Positions 1 to 7,870 of a stretch of DNA of 64,000 nucleotides are shown here, piece by piece; position 1 is the first letter of the stretch; every line of letters starts with the position of its first letter. The notes under the pieces are model-generated. The model saw only the letters and a list, made by a program, of their open reading frames with translations, was not told the origin of the DNA and searched no databases. The translations under genes and the position numbers were made by a program. The stretch covers positions 1,116,001-1,180,000 of the forward strand of contig NZ_JAZDDH010000001.1 of the NCBI RefSeq assembly GCF_037081715.1. The letters run 5' to 3'. The stretch is from Halalkalicoccus sp. CG83 (GTDB taxonomy: Archaea > Halobacteriota > Halobacteria > Halobacteriales > Halalkalicoccaceae).

Positions 1-1
1 C

Positions 2-451
2 CGAATCCTCGTTCCGACCGACGGCAGCGAACAGTCCGCGCGCGCGACGGATCACGCCCTCGAGATCGCCCGACAGTTCGGAAGCGCCGTTCACGCGATC
101 CACGTCGTCGACGATCGGGGCGCGGGCCGCGCCGCGGAGGCGGTGAGCGATCTCTCGCCGAACTCCCCCGAGCGGCAGGCGATGGACGAACGCCGCAAGG
201 AGGCGGGCAACGAACTGACGGCCGCCATCACCGAACGCGCCCGCGAGGCCGGCCTCGACACCCACGGCGAGGTCATACACGGCGAGCCGGCCGACGAGAT
301 CACGGAGTACGCCCGAACGAACGACGTGGACCTCATCGTGATCGGTGCACGCGGGCGGAGCGCGGTCGGGAAGTTCCTGCTCGGAAGCGTCGCCGGCAAG
401 GTCTCGAGACACGCTTCGACGCCAGTGATGCTGGTCAGACCCGACCAGTAA
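2..451 (+). CDS. Universal stress protein UspA family (5' end cut by window)
   Basis: The reading frame is open from the first bases of the window and begins with an ILVPTDGS-type first beta strand, the usual N-terminus of UspA proteins, so only the start codon and a residue or two are missing. The C-terminal half carries the ATP-binding signature G-x2-G-x9-G-S (GARGRSAVGKFLLGS). These small cytoplasmic alpha/beta proteins bind ATP and act in stress responses, but the exact target cannot be told from sequence. A second UspA lies near 30.5 kb. An internal ATG at 143 would cut off the first strand and helix, so it is not the start. Confidence 0.93.
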   Translation, partial: RILVPTDGSEQSARATDHALEIARQFGSAVHAIHVVDDRGAGRAAEAVSDLSPNSPERQAMDERRKEAGNELTAAITERAREAGLDTHGEVIHGEPADEITEYARTNDVDLIVIGARGRSAVGKFLLGSVAGKVSRHASTPVMLVRPDQ

Positions 452-506
452 GCGGCGGATTGCCACCGTCGAAACTCCCTTTCCTCGCCCCCACGAACCA
501 CCGCAG

Positions 507-1481
507 ATGGCAGTTCGCGTCAAGACCGGAAGCCGGCTCCACTTCGGCTTCCAGAACCTCTCGCTGGCCCACGAGCGCCTCTACGGTAGCCTGGGCCTCG
601 CGCTCGACGCTCCCCGACTGGTCCTCGAGTGCGAGCGCGCCGAGCGAGTCGTGGCCGACCACCCCGACGTCGAGCGCTACGCCCGTCGGGTCGTCGACCT
701 GCTCGACCTCCCCGGCGCACGCGTGCGAGTGAGCGAGGCGCTTCCCCGCCACGTCGGCCTCGGCAGCGGCACGGGGTTCGCGCTCGCGACCCTCGCGGGG
801 ATCGCCCGGGCGTACGGCTGCGACTCCCGGATACGCGAACGGGCGCCGGCGTTGGGTCGCGGCGGGCGGAGCGGGGTCGGCATCGCCGCCTTCGAGGCGG
901 GCGGGTTCGTCCTCGATGCGGGCCACCCGACGACCCGCTTCACCGCCGAACGGCCGCGCGACGGCGCGTGGACGGTCCCCGCCGTGACCGCACGTCACCC
1001 GATCCCCGAGGCGTGGCGTTTCGTCCTCGTCCTCCCCGACGTCGAACCGGGGCGCAGCGGCGAGCAGGAGGACGCGAGCATGCGATCCGTGGTCGAGCGT
1101 GCCAGTCCCTCGATCGCGGACGAGGTCGCGACGATCTGCGCCCGGCGTGTCCTCCCGTCGATCGCCGAGGGTGACCTCCCGACGTTCGCCGACGCGGTCG
1201 CGGAGGTCGGCCGGCTCAACGGCGCGTGGTACGCCGACAGCCAGGGCGGGGTGTACCGCCCGCCGGTCGGCGAGGTCGTCCGCTCGCTGGAGTCCTCGTC
1301 GGCGATCGACGGCGCGGGCCAGTCCTCGTGGGGACCCGCGGTGTACGGCCTCACCGACCGCGACCGCACCGAGACGGCTCGGGAGGCCGCAAAGGGGGCG
1401 CTCGAGGCCGCCGACGTCGACGGCGACGTTCGGATCGCCCGCGGACGCAACGTCGGCGCCTCGATCGATCACGAGCGGTGA
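507..1481 (+). CDS. Beta-ribofuranosylaminobenzene 5'-phosphate synthase-like GHMP-family protein
   Basis: 324 aa. The N-terminal TGSRLHFGF stretch and the glycine-rich GHMP-type loop near residues 82-92 (HVGLGSGTGFA) match the archaeal RFAP synthase family, which condenses 4-hydroxybenzoate or p-aminobenzoate with PRPP in the methanopterin pathway. Haloarchaea carry homologues although they use folates, so the substrate here is uncertain. It starts 56 nt after the UspA gene on the same strand, with ATG just after a CCACCGCAG stretch. Length is normal for the family. The family assignment is firm and the reaction is inferred. Confidence 0.85.
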   Translation: MAVRVKTGSRLHFGFQNLSLAHERLYGSLGLALDAPRLVLECERAERVVADHPDVERYARRVVDLLDLPGARVRVSEALPRHVGLGSGTGFALATLAGIARAYGCDSRIRERAPALGRGGRSGVGIAAFEAGGFVLDAGHPTTRFTAERPRDGAWTVPAVTARHPIPEAWRFVLVLPDVEPGRSGEQEDASMRSVVERASPSIADEVATICARRVLPSIAEGDLPTFADAVAEVGRLNGAWYADSQGGVYRPPVGEVVRSLESSSAIDGAGQSSWGPAVYGLTDRDRTETAREAAKGALEAADVDGDVRIARGRNVGASIDHER

Positions 1482-1716
1482 TCGAGCGCTACGTTCGGTG
1501 TGGTGCGTTCCTTCGGTAGAGGCGCGTCAGTCCCGCGTTCGGCGTCGCTGGAGGGCGATTTTCCCATGGCTCCGATCCCTCCTTGTTCGATCCTTCACGA
1601 CCCTTCATCGTCCTCCCCGGATCTTCATTCCAACACGGATATGCCTGTGAAGAACCCTGACAGAAATGTCACCGGACCGAGAGACTTTTACCCGTCCGGC
1701 CAGTATTAACTCGTGT

Positions 1717-1806
1717 ATGAGTAAGACACAGAACTACCGACGATTCGCACAGGACGCAAAGAAGTGGGCCTCGAAGAAGATCAACGGCGACCAGCGCCGG
1801 TACTGA
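1717..1806 (+). CDS. 29-residue basic miniprotein, unknown function
   Basis: The ORF is MSKTQNYRRF followed by a Lys-rich amphipathic stretch ending GDQRRY. About a third of its residues are Lys or Arg, which is unusual in a haloarchaeon, where proteins are normally acidic; this suggests binding to RNA, DNA, the ribosome or an acidic partner. A TATA-like CTTTTAC at 1685-1691 lies about 31 nt ahead of the ATG, the spacing expected for a leaderless transcript. The gene stands alone between the RFAP-synthase-like gene and TFS. It is too short for similarity inference by eye, and the function is unknown. Confidence 0.55.
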   Translation: MSKTQNYRRFAQDAKKWASKKINGDQRRY

Positions 1807-1958
1807 AGCGGCTCGCACTCTTCTCCCCGATCTCCTCTCCCCGTCTCACCCGGTCCGATTTTCCACCTCGGTCGTCGACGCCGCGAGCGAGGCGGCTCCG
1901 ACGCCGGCTCGCCGTTCGAAGCGTTGTTAGTCCCCGCGGGCGTAGGTCGGCAAGACCG

Positions 1959-2282
1959 ATGAAGTTCTGCGAGGACTGCGGCTCGATGATGAAGGCCGAG
2001 GGCGAGGAGTGGGTCTGTGGCGCCTGCGGAGAGACGATGCCGCGCGACCGCGAGGAGGAGTCGGGGTTCGTCTCCACCGAGGCCCAGACCGGCGACGAAC
2101 TGATCGAGACCGAGGAGGGCGCGGAGTTCGAGGGCAAACCGACGGCGACGGACGTCGCCTGCGAGGAGTGTGGGAACACCGAGGCGTGGTACACGATCAA
2201 GCAGACCGGCGCCGCCGACGAGCCGCCGACGCGCTTCTTCAAGTGTAAGGAGTGCGGATACCGGTGGAGAGAATATAACTGA
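1959..2282 (+). CDS. tfs: Transcription factor S (TFIIS/RPA12-like)
   Basis: 107 aa. It has two zinc ribbons: C4/C7/C20/C23 at the N-terminus and C68/C71/C96/C99 at the C-terminus, with the acidic Asp-Glu pair at about residues 87-88 that in TFS/TFIIS reaches into the RNA polymerase active site. The protein stimulates cleavage of the transcript in backtracked archaeal RNA polymerase. The ATG at 1959 is chosen because the first ribbon starts at residue 4; a longer in-frame extension upstream is arginine-rich and not protein-like. The acidic linker between the ribbons is typical of haloarchaeal TFS. Confidence 0.95.
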   Translation: MKFCEDCGSMMKAEGEEWVCGACGETMPRDREEESGFVSTEAQTGDELIETEEGAEFEGKPTATDVACEECGNTEAWYTIKQTGAADEPPTRFFKCKECGYRWREYN

Positions 2283-2285
2283 GAT

Positions 2286-2354
2286 ACTGGCTTGACCAGC
2301 CGTAGTTGAGGAATAGAAGCGAAGAGGGGGAGTCTAGTGGTTTCAAGCCCCAGT
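2286..2354 (+). other. Possible mRNA hairpin between tfs and the LURP-one gene
   Basis: The arm ACTGGCTTGA (2286-2295) can pair with TCAAGCCCCAGT (2343-2354), leaving a two-base bulge, over a loop of about 47 nt. It begins four bases after the TFS stop and ends 20 nt before the next start codon. It could be a terminator or a leader structure, or chance. Confidence 0.3.
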
Positions 2355-2374
2355 CGACCAGTACTCGATACACG

Positions 2375-2953
2375 ATGGCCTCGAAGGACTACGACATCGC
2401 CGGCATCGACCTCTCAGACGATCGCTACACCGTCGTACAGAGCCTGATCCGGAGCAAGTACGACGTCCTCGACGCCGACGGCAACACCGTGCTCAACGGG
2501 AAACAGAAACGCTTCCGGATGAAGGAGCAGTTCCCCTTCGTCGACGCCGACGGGAACGAGGTCTTCAGCGTGAAGGCCGCCAATATCATCGACGTCGCGG
2601 GCGATTACCTCCTCACCGATTCGCGGACGGGTGAGGACCTGGTCGTGCTCGACAACGACTACTCCCTCTTCCGGGACACCTGGACGATACGTGACGCCGA
2701 TACGAGATCCAAACTCGCCGAGATCAAGTCCCGCGGGGCGCTGATGATACTGCTTCGCGAGAAGCTCCCGTTCGGCGAGTGGATCCCACCCAAATACGAG
2801 ATCACCGATGCCGACGGTGCTCACGTCGGCACCATCCGCGGCCAGTTCTCGCTGCGGGACCGATACGAGATCACCATCGACGACGCGAGCACGGCCCCGA
2901 AGGAGCCGATCGTCGCCGCCGCGATCGTCATCGACGCGATCCAAGGCCACTAG
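2375..2953 (+). CDS. LURP-one-related (DUF567) family protein
   Basis: 192 aa. It shows the repeated pattern of the LURP-one fold: short strands of the type KYDVLDADGNTVLNGKQ, FPFVDADGNEVFSVKA and YEITDADGAHVGTIRG, in which 'DADG' turns recur. The fold is a twelve-stranded barrel with a central helix, related to Tubby and scramblase proteins; haloarchaeal members have no proven role and may bind lipid. The ATG at 2375 gives the usual start just before the first strand. The final helix (PIVAAAIVIDAIQ) matches the family's C-terminal hydrophobic helix. Confidence 0.85.
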   Translation: MASKDYDIAGIDLSDDRYTVVQSLIRSKYDVLDADGNTVLNGKQKRFRMKEQFPFVDADGNEVFSVKAANIIDVAGDYLLTDSRTGEDLVVLDNDYSLFRDTWTIRDADTRSKLAEIKSRGALMILLREKLPFGEWIPPKYEITDADGAHVGTIRGQFSLRDRYEITIDDASTAPKEPIVAAAIVIDAIQGH

Positions 2954-3028
2954 AAGCCGGTAGAACGAGTGCGAGAGGTGCGGATAGCGGTGGCGGGGGA
3001 CGACTGATCGCGTTTCTCACGAGCACAA

Positions 3029-3664
3029 TCATCGACTCGACCGCCGCGACCTCGTGCGACGATACCGACGGGTGAGCAGCATCGTCGCCGCCAGCACACC
3101 GAGCACGAGCAGCGCGACGAGCCACGGCCGGTCCGCGGCCACGACACGAAGTGCCCGAGCGACCGACGACTCCTGGGCGTAGTAGACGAGCGCCCCGACG
3201 CTGGCGTAGAACGCGACGGTCCCGATTGCCGTGAGGACGCCAAACCAGACGGCGCTCATCCCGACGAGACCGGCCGGGATCGAGATGACGGATCGAAGCC
3301 CGGGGAGAAAGCGCCCCCATAGAACGGACGAGACGCCCCACTCGAGGAACCAGCGCCGGGCGCGTTCTTTGGACCTCTCGGAGACGTGGAGGTACTCGCC
3401 GAGCCGTCCGACCCCTCGCGATCCGGGCCCGCGAAAGACGTAGTAGGGGACGAACGCGCCGACCGTCCCGCCGACGCCCGCGGCCCCGACGAAGACGACG
3501 AACGACGCGGCATCCTGGACCAACACCGCGGCGGCGGCAGGGACGACGACCTCGCTCGGGAGGAACGGAAAGAGCATCGAGGCCTCGAGGAACGTGAAGA
3601 CGAGCAGCGCGAGCGGGCCGTAGAGCTGTACGAACCGAAGCGCCGTCGTCCCGAGGTCGACCAT
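3029..3664 (-). CDS. DedA / VTT-domain membrane protein
   Basis: 211 aa from the ATG at 3664. Several hydrophobic segments are visible, with the DedA features 'LPSEVVVPAAA' in the second segment, a G-x-V-G-A-F-V-P-Y-Y-x-F-R-G-P re-entrant stretch, and 'WGRFLPGLRSVISIPAGLVGMS' with the conserved F-x-R-x-x-P-x-x-R-type motif. DedA proteins are inner-membrane proteins linked to lipid flipping and proton-dependent membrane homeostasis. The C-terminus is a short Arg-rich tail. A longer start (3730) adds an arginine-rich stretch that looks non-coding. Confidence 0.88.
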   Translation of the reverse strand: MVDLGTTALRFVQLYGPLALLVFTFLEASMLFPFLPSEVVVPAAAAVLVQDAASFVVFVGAAGVGGTVGAFVPYYVFRGPGSRGVGRLGEYLHVSERSKERARRWFLEWGVSSVLWGRFLPGLRSVISIPAGLVGMSAVWFGVLTAIGTVAFYASVGALVYYAQESSVARALRVVAADRPWLVALLVLGVLAATMLLTRRYRRTRSRRSSR

Positions 3665-3951
3665 ACGCGTCTTCGCTCGCCGAGAAGCCAGTATCCTTCG
3701 CTCCAGGACGCCGCGACACCGACGGATCATCGACGTTGGGTCCGTGTCGATCGCGCTTCGGTCTCGAACCGGCGAAGCTTCGAACGGCCGACTCGACGAC
3801 GTCGTCGGTCCCTTCCCTCGTTCGGCCGCCGCTCTACCCGTCGAGTTCGCTGACGAGGGGCGTGGCCGCCGCGGGTCGCGCTTTACTCGTTTCCGTGTCG
3901 ACGCTTATCGATAACAGTAGGCTTTACCCCCGGGCCGTGTAGCCAGCACAC

Positions 3952-6657
3952 ATGGATGACGAGCTGCACAACCGCAGCGTCAATCAGGACGTCCGGGAGT
4001 TGGGGGCGATGGTCGGCGATACGATCCACGCCCAGGCCTCCCGGAACGACTTCGAGACAGTAGAGACCCTGCGAACCGCGTCGATCGCCTACCGCGACGG
4101 CGAGGCGGACTCCAGGGAGGGACTGCACCAGATCCTCGATCGACTCACCCCCGAGCGCGAGAGCATCGTCGCCCGCGGGTTCACCACCTACTTCGAGCTG
4201 ATCAACCTCGCCGAGGAGCGAGAACGGGTACGATCGATCCGAAGCGCCTCCCAGGAACGGACCCTCGGCGACAGCCTCGAGGTCGCTGCGGAAGCGCTCG
4301 CCGAGGAGGACCGCCACACCGCGGAGCGGATCCTCGAGGACGTTCTCATCGAGCCGACGTTCACCGCCCACCCCACCGAGGCCCGCCGAAAGACCGTCAA
4401 GTCGAAGCTTCGCTCGGTCGCGCTCGACCTGGAGACGCTCGACGAGCGGACGCTCACGAGAAAGGAGACCGGCCACATCGAGCGAAACATCGAGAGCGAG
4501 GTCGTCAGCCTCTGGCAGACGCCACAGGTCAGGTATCGCCGACCCGGGCCGTCCGATGAGGCGCGAAACGTTCAGTGGTACCTCGAGAACACTATCTTCG
4601 ACGTCGTCGGCGAGGTCTACGACGAGTTCGAGACCGCGCTCGAGGAGGCGGGCCACTCGATCGACGTCCCCAAGCTGTTCGAGTTCCGCTCGTGGGCCGG
4701 CTCGGACCGCGACGGCAACCCCTACGTCACCCCCGAGGTCACCGCGGAGACGCTCGAGCGCCAGCGTCGCGTCGTCCTCGATCGCTACCGGGACGCGCTC
4801 AAGCGCCTCTCGGGCGTGCTCAGCCAGGACGGCAGCCGAATCAGCGTGGGAGAGGCCTTCGAGAAGTCGCTCGCCGCCGACCGCGAACGCCTACCCGAGG
4901 TCGCCCGCGTGACCGAGGAGCGCTACCCGCGCGAGCCCTACCGCCAGAAGCTGAAACTGATGCGCGAGCGGATCAACCGGATCGACGACGTCCGCCCCGG
5001 CGGCTACGAGGACCCCGACGAGTTCCGCGCCGACCTCGACGTCATCGCCGAAAGCGCCCGGAACAACGGCGCCGAGAGCGTCGTCTCGGCCCACGTCGAC
5101 CCGTTGCGCCGACAGGTCGACACGTTCGGCTTCTCGCTCGCGAGCCTCGACCTGCGCGACCACCAGAAGAACCACACCGAGGCGGTCGCGGAAGCGCTCG
5201 CGCTCGAGGGGATCGACTACCGCGAACTCTCGGAGGAGGAGCGCGCCGAGACGCTCACCGAGGCGATCCTGCAGGACGAACGGGTGATCGACCCCGGTAC
5301 GCTGTATCGCGACGAGGAGGCGGAGCTCTCGGAGACCGCCCGGACGGTGCTCGAACTGTTCGCCCGGCTCGCCGACTGGCAGGCCGAGTACGGCGACGAT
5401 GCCATCGACACCTACGCCATCTCGATGACCGAGGAGCCGAGCCACGTCCTCGAGGTGCTCTTCCTCGCCGAACAGGCCGGCGTCATCGCGCTGCCGGATC
5501 ACGCCGGGATCGACGTCGTCCCCCTGCTCGAAACCGAGTACGCCCTCTCGGGCGCTCGCCGAATCATGGGCGAGCTGTTCGAGAACCCCGCCTACAGCCG
5601 GGCGCTCGAGGCCCGCGGCAACACCCAGGAGATCATGCTCGGCTACTCCGACTCGAACAAGGAGAACGGCTTCCTGGCGGCGAACTGGTCGCTCTATCAC
5701 AACCAGCGCCGCCTCGCCGAGATCACCGACGACTTCGACGTGACGATGCGGCTGTTTCACGGTCGCGGCGGTTCGATCTCGCGGGGAGGCGGGCCGATGA
5801 ACGAGGCGCTGCTCGCGCTGCCCAACGAGTCCGTCTCGGGACAGGTGAAGTTCACCGAACAGGGCGAGGCGATCGCCGAGAAGTACGCAAACCCCCGGAT
5901 CGCCGAGCGGAACGTCGAGCAGATGGTCAACGCGCAGGTCCGCTCGCGTCGGAAGGCGATCCACGAGCCCGAGGAGGCGGTCGAGGAGGAGTGGGTCGAG
6001 GCGATGGGAACGATGGCCGACGCCGCCCGCGAGGAGTACCGCGACCTGCTCGAGAGCGAGGGTTTCGTCCGCTACTTCGAGCAGGCGACGCCGATCACGG
6101 TGATCGAGGAGCTCAACCTCGGCTCGCGACCCGCCTCGCGCAGCGGCCAACGGACCGTCGAGGACTTGCGAGCGATCCCGTGGGTGTTCTCGTGGACCCA
6201 GTCACGGTGCATCATCACGGGCTGGTACGCGCTCGCATCGGGGATCGACGCCTACCTCGAGGAGGGAGACGTCGAGACGCTCCAAGAGATGTACGACGAG
6301 TGGCCCTTCTTCCGGACCACGCTGGACAACGCCGGGCTCGCGCTCGCGCGAACGGAGATGGAGATCGCCGCCGAGTACGCCGGGCTCGCGGAGGCCTCGC
6401 TGCGCGAGACGTTCTTCCCCCGCCTCAACGACGAGTACGACCGGGCGGTCGAGCTCGTGACCGAGATCACCGGCCGCGAGGGGTTGGTCCGCCGGGAGTG
6501 GCTCGAGGAGAGCCTCGAGCGGCGAAACCCCTACGTGGATCCGCTGAACCTGTTGCAGACCCACCTCCTGGGACAGACCCATCGGACCGACGCCGAGGAG
6601 CGGACCCTCCGACTCACGGTCAAGGGAATCGCCGCCGGGATGAAGAACACGGGGTGA
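3952..6657 (+). CDS. ppc: Phosphoenolpyruvate carboxylase
   Basis: 901 aa, full length. It adds bicarbonate to phosphoenolpyruvate to make oxaloacetate, refilling the TCA cycle. Visible signatures: the catalytic His at residue 140 in EPTFTAHPTEARRK; the FRSWAGSDRDGNP motif; GYSDSNKENGF; the HGRGGSISRGGG glycine loop from about residue 603; FTEQGEAI; and the conserved C-terminal NTG that ends at the active site. A TATA-like TTTACC near 3923 sits about 29 nt ahead of the ATG, consistent with a leaderless message. The gene is monocistronic here. Confidence 0.97.
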   Translation: MDDELHNRSVNQDVRELGAMVGDTIHAQASRNDFETVETLRTASIAYRDGEADSREGLHQILDRLTPERESIVARGFTTYFELINLAEERERVRSIRSASQERTLGDSLEVAAEALAEEDRHTAERILEDVLIEPTFTAHPTEARRKTVKSKLRSVALDLETLDERTLTRKETGHIERNIESEVVSLWQTPQVRYRRPGPSDEARNVQWYLENTIFDVVGEVYDEFETALEEAGHSIDVPKLFEFRSWAGSDRDGNPYVTPEVTAETLERQRRVVLDRYRDALKRLSGVLSQDGSRISVGEAFEKSLAADRERLPEVARVTEERYPREPYRQKLKLMRERINRIDDVRPGGYEDPDEFRADLDVIAESARNNGAESVVSAHVDPLRRQVDTFGFSLASLDLRDHQKNHTEAVAEALALEGIDYRELSEEERAETLTEAILQDERVIDPGTLYRDEEAELSETARTVLELFARLADWQAEYGDDAIDTYAISMTEEPSHVLEVLFLAEQAGVIALPDHAGIDVVPLLETEYALSGARRIMGELFENPAYSRALEARGNTQEIMLGYSDSNKENGFLAANWSLYHNQRRLAEITDDFDVTMRLFHGRGGSISRGGGPMNEALLALPNESVSGQVKFTEQGEAIAEKYANPRIAERNVEQMVNAQVRSRRKAIHEPEEAVEEEWVEAMGTMADAAREEYRDLLESEGFVRYFEQATPITVIEELNLGSRPASRSGQRTVEDLRAIPWVFSWTQSRCIITGWYALASGIDAYLEEGDVETLQEMYDEWPFFRTTLDNAGLALARTEMEIAAEYAGLAEASLRETFFPRLNDEYDRAVELVTEITGREGLVRREWLEESLERRNPYVDPLNLLQTHLLGQTHRTDAEERTLRLTVKGIAAGMKNTG

Positions 6658-6818
6658 GGGGGCCGAGGCCGGCGCGTCCTCGCTTCGCTCCGCCGCCGGC
6701 TCACCTCACGACCCGGCGAGCAACGACATCGAACGCGGTCGGCGAGCGAAAGACGTTCGGCGTCGATCGCGCGAGCGGGTAGCCCACGTCCGGGTTCGCT
6801 CCTCCGTTTTGACGAGAA

Positions 6819-7532
6819 TCAGTAGGTGAGCCGAAGCCCGTCGAGCCACGGATCCGTGGCGTTCGTCACCCAGTCGACCAGGCCGACGGCCTGGCGGATC
6901 GTCATGAAGTTGTAGGCGTCGTTCCAGGGAAACTCGATGTCGTAGCCCGCGCTGCCCTCCTCGTGGTACACGGCGGCCAGTCCCTGGTGGATCCCGCGGA
7001 CCTCATCGAACGTCTGATCGCGGACGTCCCGGAGGTCCGAGTCGCGCGCGCGCCACTTCTCCTCGTGGACCCGATCGAGCACCGTCTCCAGACAGGTCTG
7101 ACCGTCCGAGACGGCCTCCGGCAGAAACGCCCTGGGCTGGCCGAACTCGCTCATCGCGAAGAAGACGAGGTGACCGTCGAACTCGTCCTGGCGCTCGCGG
7201 AGGACCGAACGGATCGCCTCCTCGTCCAGGTTCGGGCGATAGGTCCGGCGGAGTTCCAGCTGTCGGGCGACGAGCTGGAGATACCGTTCGTTCGGGTCGC
7301 TCGCGTCGGCCCACGGCTGGCTCGGCTCCTCGCAGGCCAGGTGGGACTCGCCGCTCGACTCGCCGTCGAACGGGAGACGATCGCCGTCGCCGCCGAGCGG
7401 TCCGCCGGCGAGCGCGCCGACCGTTCCCGCGGCGGTGGTCGCCGCGAGTCCGCCGGCGACCAGACCGGCCCCACGAAGCAGCCGCCTCCGCGTCGGGGTC
7501 CCGTCGCTCGCATCGGCGTTACCGTCGTTCAT
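6819..7532 (-). CDS. Tat-exported protein of unknown function
   Basis: 237 aa. The N-terminus has a twin-arginine motif (TRRRLLRGAG) followed by an Ala/Gly-rich hydrophobic stretch, so the protein is probably exported folded. The mature part is acidic, with YLQLVARQLELRRTYRPNLDEEAIRSVL and a Trp/Tyr-rich C-terminus (WVTNATDPWLDGLRLTY); I do not recognise the domain. It is divergent from the large multicopper oxidase across a 338-nt gap, and Tat export of a cofactor protein next to a copper enzyme is suggestive only. A TATATA box lies 26-31 nt upstream. Confidence 0.75.
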   Translation of the reverse strand: MNDGNADASDGTPTRRRLLRGAGLVAGGLAATTAAGTVGALAGGPLGGDGDRLPFDGESSGESHLACEEPSQPWADASDPNERYLQLVARQLELRRTYRPNLDEEAIRSVLRERQDEFDGHLVFFAMSEFGQPRAFLPEAVSDGQTCLETVLDRVHEEKWRARDSDLRDVRDQTFDEVRGIHQGLAAVYHEEGSAGYDIEFPWNDAYNFMTIRQAVGLVDWVTNATDPWLDGLRLTY

Positions 7533-7557
7533 CGCCCGTCGCTACGGAACTCCACGG

Positions 7558-7563
7558 TATATA
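7558..7563 (-). promoter_or_regulatory. TATA box of the Tat-exported protein gene
   Basis: TATATA read on the minus strand. A start site about 31 nt downstream falls on the ATG ending at 7532, so the message should be leaderless. Confidence 0.6.
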
Positions 7564-7870
7564 GTTGACCACATTCGTGTGTAATTAATCGCGAAGATGG
7601 TCGCGACTCGACTGATTCGGCGTCGAAGCGGACCGAATCGGAGAGCATCGGCTAGTGGCCGACCCTCGGACCCTCTCCTACTGCAGACGCTTCGGTATCG
7701 CTCGGTGTCCGAAGGCTAGACCACATCTAGTAGTGAGATGATAATTCTCATTTGATTACTGTTTTCCCTCCCTAAGCCACGAATCTCCGCTTCGAATCGG
7801 CCGGTAGTGATCGTGGAAATCTGGGATTTAGGGTCTAGAGAGTCCCCATACGCCGGACGAAGGCGGGCGA
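7564..7870. promoter_or_regulatory. Divergent intergenic region ahead of the multicopper oxidase
   Basis: This 307-nt stretch has no credible gene. Around 7715-7765 it is AT-rich and contains small inverted repeats (CTAGA...TCTAG and GAGATGATAATTCTC-type). No clear TATA box sits 25-35 nt ahead of the GTG at 7871. The oxidase frame is open only back to a TAG at 7829-7831. Confidence 0.35.

Noticed and set aside
4575-6782. 735-codon second frame inside ppc
   Set aside because: It is Arg/Pro-rich and overlaps a fully conserved PEP carboxylase.
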